From Treponema zioleckii (GTDB taxonomy: Bacteria > Spirochaetota > Spirochaetia > Treponematales > Treponemataceae), in assembly GCF_014737315.1 (NCBI RefSeq), contig NZ_JPUF01000011.1:1-63673 (forward strand): a stretch of 63,673 nt of DNA, written 5' to 3'. Each line of letters opens with the position of its first letter. The first letter of the stretch is position 1. Made by a program: the position numbers and the translations under genes. Under the pieces are notes generated by a model that did no database searches, had not been told where the DNA came from, and saw only the letters and a program-made list of their open reading frames with translations. Below, one piece after another: positions 14,249 to 23,738 of this stretch.

Positions 14249-15646
14249 ATGAAGATACGCATTAAAATCTTGTTTCCTGCAATAATATGTTTTCTCACTT
14301 TTTTCCTGCTCACTTCGTTTAGGGAGCTTCCCGTGAGTCGTATTTGGAACGGCTATCAGGTTCTTTATGTAATGTCTCAGGAACTTGACGAGCATTCAAT
14401 TCTCGCGCTTCTCGAAAAAAACAATTGCAAAAATGTAATCAGTCGCGGAAACCAGCGTATTCCTCTTCTAAAAACTGATTTTGAGCTTCTTCCGCCTCAA
14501 TCACGGGATTCATATATTTTTACCCGGAATGCTTTTTTTTCTGATGAAAGCAAAACCGCTTATGTTTTTTATATTCCTGACGGTCAGGACAAGAATCTTG
14601 AATATTCTATAAAAGAACTTTCGGCGTTTCAAAATACGTCGGCGGGAACGGATGGTTCTTCATCTTTTCCGTGGATTGCTTTGATTATCACTTGTTTTTT
14701 CTGTCTCGTAACGATTTTATTCACGAAACAAAAAAAGATTTTTACGGCATCAGCATTCTTTTTGCTTCTTTTGGCTTATTCGAGGCCGCTGTACACAGTC
14801 GCTGCGGCAAGTTGTCTTTGCCAGCTCGGAATCTTTTTGCTGATACGGCTTTTGAACCGTCGGGACTATTTTAAAACAATGGCTTCGTCGGTTTATATAA
14901 TCGCATTGATAACTTTTCCAGTTCTCGTGCTTTTTATAGCATCTCCGCTGAACGCATTCTTTTATGTAATGTCTGTTCTCTCGGCTCTTTCGATGGTTTA
15001 TATTTTGAATTCATGTGAGAATTTAAAATATTCTCGTTACGTGTTCAACCCTGTTTACATTCGCGGGGCCAAAACAATTTCTATTATGGAACGACGCGGT
15101 TTTAGGTTGCTTTGCATTCTTACGGTCGTCGTTGCTGTTATTGGAATTTGTCTTTTCTTTTCCAACAGACTCAGCCGATTTGAGTCGTCGTCCACTCGGC
15201 CGGCTTTGCCAGCTCCTATAACAGAGGGTGAGAAAACTCTTCCGAATCTTGACGATTATATTCACTGGAATTGGAATGTGCTCACTTTCCCGTTCAAAAA
15301 GCTTGATTCTTCGAAACTTGTTACAGAACCAATTGAAAACGAAGTCGTTTCCGTGACAGACTATAAAGATGTTGATGGAAAAATCGTTCCGACAGAAACT
15401 CCGGTTTATATTTTCAACAACGATTTTAAGCAAATTTCTTACGATTCTATTGAAAAACTAAAATACCCTGCGCTGGAAAAAATGCTTCTGCAACAGGGAA
15501 AAAATACTAACTATGGATTTACAAAAAGCATTGGTGTCACAATCGAAAGATTTGGTGTCATTAGTCTTTTGATTTTTATATTAATACCAACGGTCTTGGC
15601 CGGATATTATATTTTGGGAAGAAAAAAATATGGTCTCAGTGTCTGA
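14249..15646 (+). CDS. Multi-pass membrane protein of unknown function upstream of rnfC
   Basis: From ATG 14249 there are 465 residues: an N-terminal membrane anchor (ILFPAIICFLTFFLL), an extracytoplasmic domain (about 30-150), a cluster of six or so helices (about 155-330), a second soluble domain with proline-rich entry (about 340-430), and a last helix ending YYILGRKKYG. An upstream in-frame ATG is less likely because it lies inside the previous gene. It overlaps rnfC by 17 bases. I know no family; its position suggests a link with the Rnf complex or envelope. Confidence 0.7.
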   Translation: MKIRIKILFPAIICFLTFFLLTSFRELPVSRIWNGYQVLYVMSQELDEHSILALLEKNNCKNVISRGNQRIPLLKTDFELLPPQSRDSYIFTRNAFFSDESKTAYVFYIPDGQDKNLEYSIKELSAFQNTSAGTDGSSSFPWIALIITCFFCLVTILFTKQKKIFTASAFFLLLLAYSRPLYTVAAASCLCQLGIFLLIRLLNRRDYFKTMASSVYIIALITFPVLVLFIASPLNAFFYVMSVLSALSMVYILNSCENLKYSRYVFNPVYIRGAKTISIMERRGFRLLCILTVVVAVIGICLFFSNRLSRFESSSTRPALPAPITEGEKTLPNLDDYIHWNWNVLTFPFKKLDSSKLVTEPIENEVVSVTDYKDVDGKIVPTETPVYIFNNDFKQISYDSIEKLKYPALEKMLLQQGKNTNYGFTKSIGVTIERFGVISLLIFILIPTVLAGYYILGRKKYGLSV

Positions 15647-16919
15647 GTTTATTTCAGAAGAAAAATATTTGTTTGACTCTGTTGCGAATGGATATATGTC
15701 CAAGTACTTTTTTGTACCCGTCGGTTCCGAAAAAGATGGCTTAAAAGAGCTTTTGGTTCAGAAAGGGGACGAAGTAAAAGAGGGGCAGGTTATTGCAAAA
15801 GGTCGTTTTGAAAACGTCCACTCGCCGGTTCCGGGAATTGTTTCTGACATTTTTGTCGGTGATTACGGAGACGGCAAGCAAGGATTGATTATAAAAATCA
15901 TGCTTTCTGGGGCCTTTTCAATTACTGGCAAAAAGCACGATAAGATTGACTGGAAAATCTATGATTCGTCCTCATTAGCTTTTATGCTTCGTGATGCAGG
16001 AATTGAGAACACCTTTAAAAAGGCAGAGCCAATTTATAAGCAGATAAAAGAAATCTCAGAAAAAGAAAGTAAAGTTCTCGTTATCCGTTTGTTTGACGAA
16101 GATCCTGAGCGATGTACAGACAGTTTTGTTACGAGAAAATTTTCTCAGAAGATTTACGGCGGAGCTGCGATTCTTGCAAGGGCAATCGAAGCGACTGCAG
16201 TTGTTTTTGCGTATGAAAAATCTTTTAAGCCCGACGAATCTGTTTTAGGCGAATATTTTGACTCTGACGCGAAACTTTTCTTTGTTCCAATTGATGTAAA
16301 AAAATATCCGTTCGGAACGATGCATGATTTGGTTTCTTCTATAAAAAAGCATAAATCTTGCAGAAACCCAATTTTTGAGAAACTCGGTGCAAAAGACTTT
16401 TTTGTTGATTCTGTAACACTTGCATCTATCTACGATGCTATTGTTTTTGAAAAACCGCTGATTGACCGATATATTCATGTAAATGGAGCTTCCCTCAACG
16501 TTACAGGAATCCTAAATTTAAAAATCGGCACGCTGATTAGCTCTGTAGTCGAACAGTTTGGCGGATTCAAAGAACCGCCTGCAAGAATCATTATAAACGG
16601 AATTGTTACGGGACTTGCCGCAACCGGGCTTAACGTTCCGATTTCAAAGAATGTAAAGTCCATAACATTCCTTCCACAGGAACAAGTCGCTCCTCAGCAT
16701 ACTGAGATTTGTATTCGTTGTGGTCGGTGTAGAAAAATCTGTCCTGTTAATTTGTGGCCAGGAAATATTTATAGGGCAGCTCATTCCGAAAACGAGGAAC
16801 CTGATGTTTTAAAGATTTCGCTTTTATGCAGCGAATGCGGATTGTGCAATGCCGTCTGTCCGTCAAGAATTCCTTTGTGTCAGACAATTGCATTGGTAAA
16901 GGAAAAAATAAAAGAGTAG
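15630..16919 (+). CDS. rnfC: Rnf complex subunit C
   Basis: The protein has 429 residues. An N-terminal barrel-like domain (about 30-95, VQKGDEVKEGQVIAKG and HSPVPGIV) is typical of RnfC. The flavoprotein-like middle domain follows. Two 4Fe-4S clusters bind at CIRCGRCRKICP (about 357-368) and CSECGLCNAVCP (about 398-409). RnfC receives electrons from NADH or ferredoxin at the membrane face of the ion-pumping Rnf complex. The classic GxGGAGFPT NADH/FMN motif is not evident, so the electron donor may differ. Confidence 0.85.
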   Translation: MVSVSEFISEEKYLFDSVANGYMSKYFFVPVGSEKDGLKELLVQKGDEVKEGQVIAKGRFENVHSPVPGIVSDIFVGDYGDGKQGLIIKIMLSGAFSITGKKHDKIDWKIYDSSSLAFMLRDAGIENTFKKAEPIYKQIKEISEKESKVLVIRLFDEDPERCTDSFVTRKFSQKIYGGAAILARAIEATAVVFAYEKSFKPDESVLGEYFDSDAKLFFVPIDVKKYPFGTMHDLVSSIKKHKSCRNPIFEKLGAKDFFVDSVTLASIYDAIVFEKPLIDRYIHVNGASLNVTGILNLKIGTLISSVVEQFGGFKEPPARIIINGIVTGLAATGLNVPISKNVKSITFLPQEQVAPQHTEICIRCGRCRKICPVNLWPGNIYRAAHSENEEPDVLKISLLCSECGLCNAVCPSRIPLCQTIALVKEKIKE

Positions 16920-16933
16920 GTTGATTGATACAA

Positions 16934-18013
16934 ATGAAAAACAATGAGAATTTACTAAAATCGGTTAGTTTAAAACCATTCAAATACTTAACGCCATCTG
17001 TCAGAACTGAGGCATATTGCATACTGGCACTTCTTTTGCCTCATGTTTTGATGTTGCTACTGACAAAAAGTTTTGCATCAATTGCAATCATCATTTCTTC
17101 GTTGCTTGCTTCTTTGTTTGTTGACATTACTGATCATGCGGCAAACCGAAAAGATGCTTTTATGATAACGGTTTCTATTATCCGTGGTCTCGCGATAGGA
17201 TTGATGATTCCGTCAGCTTTTTCTCCGTTTACAGTTTTTTTCATAACACTTTCGGTTCTTTTACTTAATCGCTATGTTCTTGGCGGATTCGCAAATTCCT
17301 GGGTTAATCCTGTGGCGGTAACTGTTGCAATTTGTTGGATTATCGGTATGCAGTTTTTTCCGCAACTTTCAATTTCGCTTTCGGATTTGCAAGTTCGAAA
17401 TCCAGCTCTTACTCTGATTCAGAATGGCTCAATACCAGTTTTATCGGTTGACCCGAAAATAACCGGATTTTTGAATGAAAAACTTTTCTCCATGTTTGGA
17501 GTTGCAATTCCAGACGGATATATTTCATTCCTTTGGGATACACATTCGATAATCCCAGCATTCAGATTCAATTTGCTCACGCTGGTTTCTTCGATTTATC
17601 TTTTTGCGTTTAATCTTTTAAGCCCGATAATTCCTTGTGTGTTCCTTATAACATACGGGGGGCTTGTCCGTCTTGTGGCACCATTCTTATACAACGGTCC
17701 ACTTTTTAACGGTGACGTAATTCTTGCGTTTCTGAGCAGCGGTGTTCTTTTTTCCACGATTTTTCTTCTGCAGTGGCATGGAACTACGCCACTCACAAAC
17801 CGTGGAAAATTTTTCTATGGACTTTTTGCAGGAATTCTCGCGTTCTTGATTATTGGCGTTGGCATGTCATCTTCGGGATATGTGTTCACAATCCTCATAA
17901 TAAATGTTATTTCGCCTTTGATTCAGTCAATCGAAAATCATTATCTCAAAAAAGATATAAGTACTTCTCTTGTTGAGAAGGCAATTTCTGTATCGGAGGG
18001 CGAACATGCTTGA
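16934..18013 (+). CDS. rnfD: Rnf complex subunit D (divergent)
   Basis: ATG 16934 gives 359 residues with about nine or ten membrane helices. The LGGFANSWVNPVAVTVAICW segment is typical of the NqrB/RnfD family, as is TTPLTNRGKFFYGLFAGI near the end. The usual S/T-GATxL motif for covalent FMN attachment is not recognisable where expected, so cofactor binding is uncertain. The gene is fourteen bases after rnfC and overlaps rnfG by 8 bases. Confidence 0.8.
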   Translation: MKNNENLLKSVSLKPFKYLTPSVRTEAYCILALLLPHVLMLLLTKSFASIAIIISSLLASLFVDITDHAANRKDAFMITVSIIRGLAIGLMIPSAFSPFTVFFITLSVLLLNRYVLGGFANSWVNPVAVTVAICWIIGMQFFPQLSISLSDLQVRNPALTLIQNGSIPVLSVDPKITGFLNEKLFSMFGVAIPDGYISFLWDTHSIIPAFRFNLLTLVSSIYLFAFNLLSPIIPCVFLITYGGLVRLVAPFLYNGPLFNGDVILAFLSSGVLFSTIFLLQWHGTTPLTNRGKFFYGLFAGILAFLIIGVGMSSSGYVFTILIINVISPLIQSIENHYLKKDISTSLVEKAISVSEGEHA

Positions 18014-18521
18014 CCCGAAAACAAAAAAAACTTTAGTGACATATTCTAGTTTTTTTGCAATCTTGGTGTTCATGACATCAATTTTGGTATTAGTTGTCAT
18101 AAAAGCCCAGGATTCTTGGAAAGAAGAACTTGGGAAAGAAATGCAGGCTGTATTGGATAAATATCCGTCAGAATCATATATTGTTGATAAATATATTCCA
18201 TTGAATTCAACGATTTCCACAAGCGCTGCTGCGTATTCGCTTTTGAAAGTGGGCGCGGCGCCAAATGAAAAATATTACGGCGTGATTGTTCGCATTCCGT
18301 CATTGATTGGGCCTGTTCCGGCTGTTTTTTTATGTCACGGAAAAAATTGCGAAAAAGTTGATTTTGCAGGATTCGCCGTAGACCTTGGAAAAGCAGTTTC
18401 TCCTGCTGATTCAAAAATTTCTGCAGGAAGCATAAACTATTGGAAGCAGAACGTAACTAATATCATAAAAAAGACTCGAAAAGTTAACAAAGCCCCCTTA
18501 AAAGGAATTGATGATGAGTAA
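18006..18521 (+). CDS. RnfG-like subunit, shortened
   Basis: The 171-residue protein has one N-terminal membrane helix (SSFFAILVFMTSILVLVVI) and a small extracytoplasmic domain. In typical RnfG a flavin is bound covalently through an SGAT-type motif; none is visible. The assignment rests on its position between rnfD and rnfE and on its topology. ATG 18006 follows GAGGGCGA. This may be a non-flavinylated structural subunit, or a spirochete-specific replacement. Confidence 0.6.
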   Translation: MLDPKTKKTLVTYSSFFAILVFMTSILVLVVIKAQDSWKEELGKEMQAVLDKYPSESYIVDKYIPLNSTISTSAAAYSLLKVGAAPNEKYYGVIVRIPSLIGPVPAVFLCHGKNCEKVDFAGFAVDLGKAVSPADSKISAGSINYWKQNVTNIIKKTRKVNKAPLKGIDDE

Positions 18522-19206
18522 TAACAACAAGACTTATTTTTATATTGCCGCAAATCTTGCAATGTTCGTTCCGGTACCAGGACGAATGGCATACGGAATT
18601 ATATTGATTCTACTTTTTAATATTCAGATGCTTTTTGTGACGTTGCTCCTGCATGCACTTAGGCACATGAATCTTACGAATCTCAGAAACACGTTAGTTG
18701 CTGTCGAGATTATTGCATTCACAATTTTGTACAAGCAGCTTTTGATTATATTTTGTCCAGTAATTGCCCTTACATTGGGATTTGCAATTTATTTGCCGAC
18801 TCTTTCATCGCTTGCTTTTGAATTCTTTTTCTTAAAAGAATTTGGTCACTTAAAAGCGCATTTTATTGAAATTTTAAAAATGTGCGGAATCATAACTTTA
18901 AACACACTCGTTTACTTTTTGCTAAGAGACTTGATTGGTTTTGGCACTTTGACTTTGCCCGCATGGAAGCGAATGCTCGTATTAAATTTGCCATACAGTC
19001 TTGAAACTACATCTGCTGGTGTATTCTTTGCAACTGTACCTGGAAGTTTGTGTTTGGTTTCAATTTTGCTTGTTTTCCTTGCTTACATACGGACAAAATT
19101 CTCTATTTTAAAAAACTTGCCTAAAACGTTTCGGTCTGGAAATAAAAGTTTGAGTGACGCTTCTGAAGAAAGCGACGCATTTTGGAACGAGGAGGAACAA
19201 AAATGA
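18514..19206 (+). CDS. rnfE: RnfE-like subunit
   Basis: From ATG 18514 (AAGGA seven bases upstream) there are 230 residues with six membrane helices and a charged tail (SDASEESDAFWNEEEQK). It belongs by topology and order to the NqrD/RnfE family, which forms the membrane core with RnfA. It is divergent: the conserved cysteine expected near the first helix is not obvious. It overlaps rnfG by 8 bases and rnfA by 4. Confidence 0.65.
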   Translation: MSNNNKTYFYIAANLAMFVPVPGRMAYGIILILLFNIQMLFVTLLLHALRHMNLTNLRNTLVAVEIIAFTILYKQLLIIFCPVIALTLGFAIYLPTLSSLAFEFFFLKEFGHLKAHFIEILKMCGIITLNTLVYFLLRDLIGFGTLTLPAWKRMLVLNLPYSLETTSAGVFFATVPGSLCLVSILLVFLAYIRTKFSILKNLPKTFRSGNKSLSDASEESDAFWNEEEQK

Positions 19207-19775
19207 TAATGCTGCACACAATTCTCTATTACATATTGGCATCCTCGGCCGTGCTTTTTTATGGAATTGGAATTCATCGTATTGCATCAATAAAAGGCAA
19301 CGATTCAGAAATCGTGCTTTCCGCAGTAAAAGCTCTCTCAACTACAGCCTCAACTACTTCCCTAAGCTATCTTTTAGTTGACTGGCTTTTAATTCCAGCA
19401 CAGCTTACAGAACTTTTTCCGCTCGTAACTATTCTGGTCTTTCTTGTGATTTCGCTTATAATCGAAATTTTTTTGGGTGTAGGTTTGCAAAAATCACCGC
19501 TTGAATTTTCTGTACCATTTTTGAGCACGCTTTTAGGTATGGGAGAAGGAATCTCATTGGCTCATGCGGTCGTAATTTCATGCTCATGCATTCTTTCATT
19601 CTATCTTTTGATAATTATTTTCCACTCCGTAAAAGAGCGAGTAAGTTTTTACGCGCCTAAAACTGGTTTAAAATCTTATAGCGTAATTTTACTCAGCCTT
19701 GCGGTTGTTATTCTTGCAGTTTGCGGATGGAATACTTCTTGGTTTAATTTTGTATTTGCGGGAGGCTCAAATTGA
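19203..19775 (+). CDS. rnfA: Rnf complex subunit A
   Basis: The 190-residue protein has six membrane helices. The GMGEGISLAHAVVISCSC segment (about 120-137) and the mirrored topology with rnfE fit RnfA. The family's paired cysteine region seems altered. ATG 19203 overlaps the rnfE stop (ATGA), and GAGGAAC precedes it. With RnfE it forms the transmembrane core of the complex. Confidence 0.7.
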   Translation: MIMLHTILYYILASSAVLFYGIGIHRIASIKGNDSEIVLSAVKALSTTASTTSLSYLLVDWLLIPAQLTELFPLVTILVFLVISLIIEIFLGVGLQKSPLEFSVPFLSTLLGMGEGISLAHAVVISCSCILSFYLLIIIFHSVKERVSFYAPKTGLKSYSVILLSLAVVILAVCGWNTSWFNFVFAGGSN

Positions 19776-20308
19776 TTTTTTCATTAGTCTTTCTTTTCCT
19801 TTTTATATTTTTGATTTCAGGAATACTTTACTTCTTTTTTTACTCATTTATTCCTGCCCTAAAAATCAGATATGAAGGAATTAACGAGCTTCTTTCATCG
19901 GAAGAATTTTCTAACGATGATGAAACGCTCGTAAAGCATTTAGCAAACCCAAATGTTCGTGCATTCGTAGACGATTCAGAAGATAAAAGTAAACTCGAAA
20001 AACGCTTGAATTACCTTGGCGAAAAAAACTGTCTCTTATTCGCATCAGAGTATGGTTCTGCATACAGAAATAGCAAATGCTGCATTGGATATGGCGACTG
20101 TCTTAAAAAATGTCCCCAGCAGGCAATTATAATCAAAAAAAATGTTGCCGTTGTAACTGATGTTTGTAACGGATGTGGACTTTGCCTAGACGCCTGTCCA
20201 ATCAATCTTATTTCTATGATTCCAATTTCTGACGAACGACCTGTAGAAAAACGTAAAGGCTTTGATTTTTGGTTTGAATGCTATAAAATATTTTGCAGGA
20301 ATCGTTAA
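19772..20308 (+). CDS. rnfB: Rnf complex subunit B (short)
   Basis: A TTG start overlaps the rnfA stop. The protein has 178 residues: one N-terminal membrane helix and a ferredoxin-like domain with CCIGYGDCLKKCP and CNGCGLCLDACP, which can hold two 4Fe-4S clusters. Full RnfB has a further N-terminal cluster domain and more clusters; this is a reduced version. It passes electrons to RnfC/D. It is the last gene of the operon, ordered C-D-G-E-A-B. Confidence 0.75.
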   Translation: MIFSLVFLFLFIFLISGILYFFFYSFIPALKIRYEGINELLSSEEFSNDDETLVKHLANPNVRAFVDDSEDKSKLEKRLNYLGEKNCLLFASEYGSAYRNSKCCIGYGDCLKKCPQQAIIIKKNVAVVTDVCNGCGLCLDACPINLISMIPISDERPVEKRKGFDFWFECYKIFCRNR

Positions 20309-20321
20309 AAATTACTAAAAA

Positions 20322-22221
20322 ATGGAAAAATTAAATCTCTGCCTCTTTTTATCATTAGATCAAGTTCATCTCAATGCGCCTGACGAACTGGCTCAGAAAT
20401 ATCAGGGTGTCTACAAGAATATTTTGTCTTTTTATTTTAAGAATCCTGACAGCAAGTTGAGCCTTTTTCTTTCCGGTCCGATACTTTCATGGATTTCAAA
20501 ATATCATCCTGAAGCGACGACTCTTATCTCAAAACTTTTAAAGACTCAAATTGAAATTGTCGGCGGGGGATATTACAATCCTGCTTTTCCGCTGATTTTT
20601 CCTGCTGACAGAACTGGTCAAATTGAATTTCTAACGACGGACCTACGCCAAGAATTTGGTAAACGCCCGCGCGGAATCACACTTTTTAAGTCGATTTGGG
20701 ACAGTTCTCTTATAACAAGTTTTCAGTCCTGCGGAATGGAATACGTTTTCCTTGACAGTGACGTAGCTTCGGAATACAAAAATTATTATCTTCCGTTGGT
20801 GATGAGCGAGCAAGGCAAAGCCTTAAAATCACTTTTGTATTATGACGATTTTGTTCCAGATGCAAATGTTTCTCCAAAAGATTTTTTGAACAATCTTTAC
20901 GAAACTGTAAAATCGCGAACAGAAAACGACGAATTCTCTGACAAAACATCTGCTGAATGTGACGAAAGATTTTTGGCAATCAAATTAGATGATAAAACAT
21001 TTTCTTCTCTTTTTAGCTCAGGCTGGTTGGAAAACTTTTATGCGACCGTAAAAAATGATTTTTCTGACAAAATCGCTTTGACGTTGCCTTTGGAATTTTT
21101 GCGAAAATCGCCAGATTTTTATTCAGCTTATGTTCATTCTGGAATAAAATCCGCAAAAAAATATACGACTATCCAAGACTTTCTTATAAAAAACCCAAAG
21201 AACAAGCAACTCTACGAACGAATGCTCTACATAGAAATTCTTCTTTCGCAATGCAAAGGCGACAAAGCCCGACAAAAATATGGCAAAAGAACTCTTATGG
21301 GCTGCACAAAACGGGGAATCATATTTTTATGATGATGAAAATCACTTCTTTAACAGTGAAGTGCGGCATTTTGCATATAAATATTTGGCAGAAGCTGAAA
21401 AAGTTATTCGTGGCGTAGGAGATTTTGACGAAGCTGTGACCACTTTTGACTATGACAATGACGGTCACAACGAGTATATTTGTGCAATGTCCAGCTACAA
21501 TGCGTGCATCTCTCTTGCTTCTGGACAAATTACGCATTTGGACGTTATTCATAATTGTTCGAACTATGCGGTAGCATCGCGCTTGCCTGAAGATAAATAC
21601 AATCGAGGTTTTTTTGTTGATCACCTTCTTTCAGATGAAGAATTTGAGCAGTACATGCTGACAGGTTCCGTTTATACGGGCGTGTTCTCCACAAAAAAAT
21701 TCAGGCAAATTGATTTTTCAAGTGCGAAGCATGAAATAAAATTGAGGTGCGATGCCGAGTATTCAACAATGAATCTTCCAGTTTCACTTCGGAAAAATTA
21801 TATTGCGAATTCTGACGGCTTTACAGTTCAGCTTATCCTAAAAAATGAAAGTCCGATTGCGTTAAAGGCAAACTTGATTATTGAGTCAAATTTCGCCCAG
21901 ATGAATTTTAAAAATCCTCGTTTGAATTCTTATAATCTTGAAGTGGTTAGCAATGAGGAAAAGAAATTTTTTGAGCGACCTCGGCAGTGTGTTTGTCTCG
22001 AAAATATTTCAGGCTTGCAAATTACGGACTCAACGAACGACATTTCGTTTATCTATGGTCCGAATGAAGATTGCAATATCATCGCAATGCCTGTTTTTAG
22101 TGACAAAGGTACGGTTTTTATCACTTCTCTTTATTGGAAAATTGACCTTGCCGCAAACAGGGAAATTGAAAAATTCATAACTTTTTCGATTGCTCCGCCA
22201 AAGAAAAAACGACACTCCTGA
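20322..22221 (+). pseudogene. GH57-like glucanotransferase family gene, frameshifted
   Basis: Two frames join at about 21,270-21,285: the first ends sensibly at GDKARQ and the second begins MAKELLWAAQNGESYFYDD. One base too many in an A5 run explains it. The N-terminal part is a GH57 barrel (IVGGGYYNPAFPLIFP, RTGQIEFL); the C-terminal half has DUF1926-like beta domains. Where GH57 enzymes have the catalytic glutamate (a W-L-x-E-R pattern), this protein reads ITLFKSIWDSSL, so the nucleophile appears lost. It may be a pseudoenzyme even if the shift is a sequencing error. Confidence 0.7.
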
Positions 22222-22225
22222 AAAG

Positions 22226-22290
22226 TGATGTCTGACTGCAAGCGGTGTATGAATCCATAAAACTGCGAACAGTCAGAATCATTTTTCCCC
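22226..22290 (+). terminator. Terminator after the GH57-like gene
   Basis: CTGACTG (22232-22238) pairs with CAGTCAG (22269-22275), extended by TGAT/ATCA, and is followed by TTTTT. The loop is long, about 30 bases. Confidence 0.55.
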
Positions 22291-22395
22291 GCTGAATCAG
22301 ATAAATTTTCAGTCAATTTTTCATAGCGCAGAATTTCTGACACATTTTGTTTTTTTATGCCCCCCTGTAAAAACCGTGATATAATAGTATAAAAA

Positions 22396-22649
22396 ATGGG
22401 AAATAAAAAAATGAAAAAAATAATTCTCTCACTTTTATCTTTTTTTGCACTTTCTTCCATTTTATTTGCTGACGAAATCAAGAAAATTTCGCTTCCAAAA
22501 GGTGTCATTACGATTCAACACAAAGTTTTTGACACAGCTCGCTTTTTTTGCAACAGGATTTGCCCAAGAGAGAAGGGTGGGCAGGTCTTTATTTTCCGGA
22601 AAAAGGAAAAAAAGTGAATGCAATCTACATGAAAGATTTATTTAGGTAA
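22396..22649 (+). pseudogene. Truncated exported protein, paralogue of 57457-57883
   Basis: A signal peptide (MKKIILSLLSFFALSSILFA) is followed by KKISLPKGVITIQHKVFDT, then the frame becomes nonsense. A second frame continues DLPKREGWAGLYFPEKGKK to TAA 22647. The first part matches the pseudogene at 57,692-57,883 almost word for word. An internal deletion with a frameshift is the simplest reading. TATAAT (22380-22385) lies ten bases before the first ATG. Confidence 0.65.
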
Positions 22650-22699
22650 CAACATTTTTTTGCCTCTTGGCAGAAGATGTAAAAATAAAAGGAGTGACT

Positions 22700-23419
22700 A
22701 TGACATTCAAAGACTTAAAAGTTGCCGTTTATGCTGACGGCGCAGACATTGAAGGCATGAAGGCGATGTATGCCTCAGGTTATGTAAAGGGCTTTACCAC
22801 AAACCCAAGCCTTATGAAAAAAGCCGGCGTAAAAGATTATGTTTCTTTTGCAAAAGACGTTGTTAAGGCAATTCCAGACTTGCCGCTTTCGTTCGAAGTT
22901 TTTAGCGACGACTTTGACACGATGGAAAAAGAGGCGAAAGTGATTGCAGCTCTCGGAAAGAACGTTTTCGTAAAAATCCCGATTATGCTCACTGACATGA
23001 CAAGCACAGCTCCGCTCATCAAAAAACTTTCTGCGCAGGGCATCCAGCTTAACGTAACTGCAATCTTTACGTCTGAACAGGTTCAGGAAGCTGTTGACGC
23101 ATTTGCACCGGGAACAAAAAATATCGTTTCTGTATTTGCCGGACGACTCGCCGACACAGGAAACGACCCGATTCCAGTAATCAAAGACACTGTTAGAATC
23201 TGCAAATCAAAACCCGGAACAATGAGTTTGTGGGCAAGTACCCGCGAAGTTTACAACGTAATGCAGGCTGACGAACTCGGCTGTGACATTATCACAACAC
23301 CGAACAGTGTTATCGAAAAACTCGGCGGAATGGGAAAGTCTCCGATTCAGGGAAGCCAGGACACGGTTCTTACATTCGCAAAAGATATTAAATCTCTCGG
23401 ATTCTCTATTCTCTCGTAG
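22700..23419 (+). CDS. Transaldolase / fructose-6-phosphate aldolase family
   Basis: ATG 22700 after AAAGGAG gives 239 residues. The barrel shows GFTTNPSLMKKAGV (about 31-44), the Schiff-base lysine in KNVFVKIPIM (about 92-101), LNVTAIFTSEQV (about 124-135) and SVFAGRLADTGNDP. The length and these motifs fit the TalC/FSA-type transaldolase subfamily of the non-oxidative pentose phosphate pathway. It stands alone. Transaldolase and FSA activities cannot be separated here. Confidence 0.85.
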   Translation: MTFKDLKVAVYADGADIEGMKAMYASGYVKGFTTNPSLMKKAGVKDYVSFAKDVVKAIPDLPLSFEVFSDDFDTMEKEAKVIAALGKNVFVKIPIMLTDMTSTAPLIKKLSAQGIQLNVTAIFTSEQVQEAVDAFAPGTKNIVSVFAGRLADTGNDPIPVIKDTVRICKSKPGTMSLWASTREVYNVMQADELGCDIITTPNSVIEKLGGMGKSPIQGSQDTVLTFAKDIKSLGFSILS

Positions 23420-23525
23420 ACAAACTGCTTTCTCATTATGAGCAAGAGGAGTAAAAATCTGTTAGCCGGCAAAAAAGGCAACGTTTCGCAAATGCCAAAA
23501 AATGCTTCTGAGCGGTGAGACAAAA

Positions 23526-23602
23526 ATGAAACGCTAGTTTTTCTAAAACTGGCGGGGGCACACAAGTTTACTCTTGTGACAGAATTCGCTTATTGTGCTC
23601 CC
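23526..23602. repeat. Compound palindromic intergenic repeat, second copy
   Basis: CGCTAGTTTTTCTAAAACTGGCG is followed by GGGGGCACACAAG and TATTGTGCTCCC. It is the same two-hairpin plan as 10,405-10,485, more diverged. The gene-free stretch 23,420-23,701 otherwise contains nothing I can identify. Confidence 0.65.
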
Positions 23603-23701
23603 TTGGTCAGCCATCATTTTTTTTGAAACGCTGCACCGGACGACCAACAGATTTTTACCATTACAAGTTTATACTGCGGAAGTCCTATTCGCATAACGTA
23701 A

Positions 23702-23730
23702 TTGAGCAAACCTTTCAAAACATCTATAAT
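23702..23730 (+). promoter_or_regulatory. Promoter of metG, leaderless
   Basis: TTGAGC (23702-23707), 17 bp, then TATAAT (23725-23730). The ATG follows eight bases later, so transcription should start at or next to the start codon. Confidence 0.75.
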
Positions 23731-23738
23731 TCTTTTTT

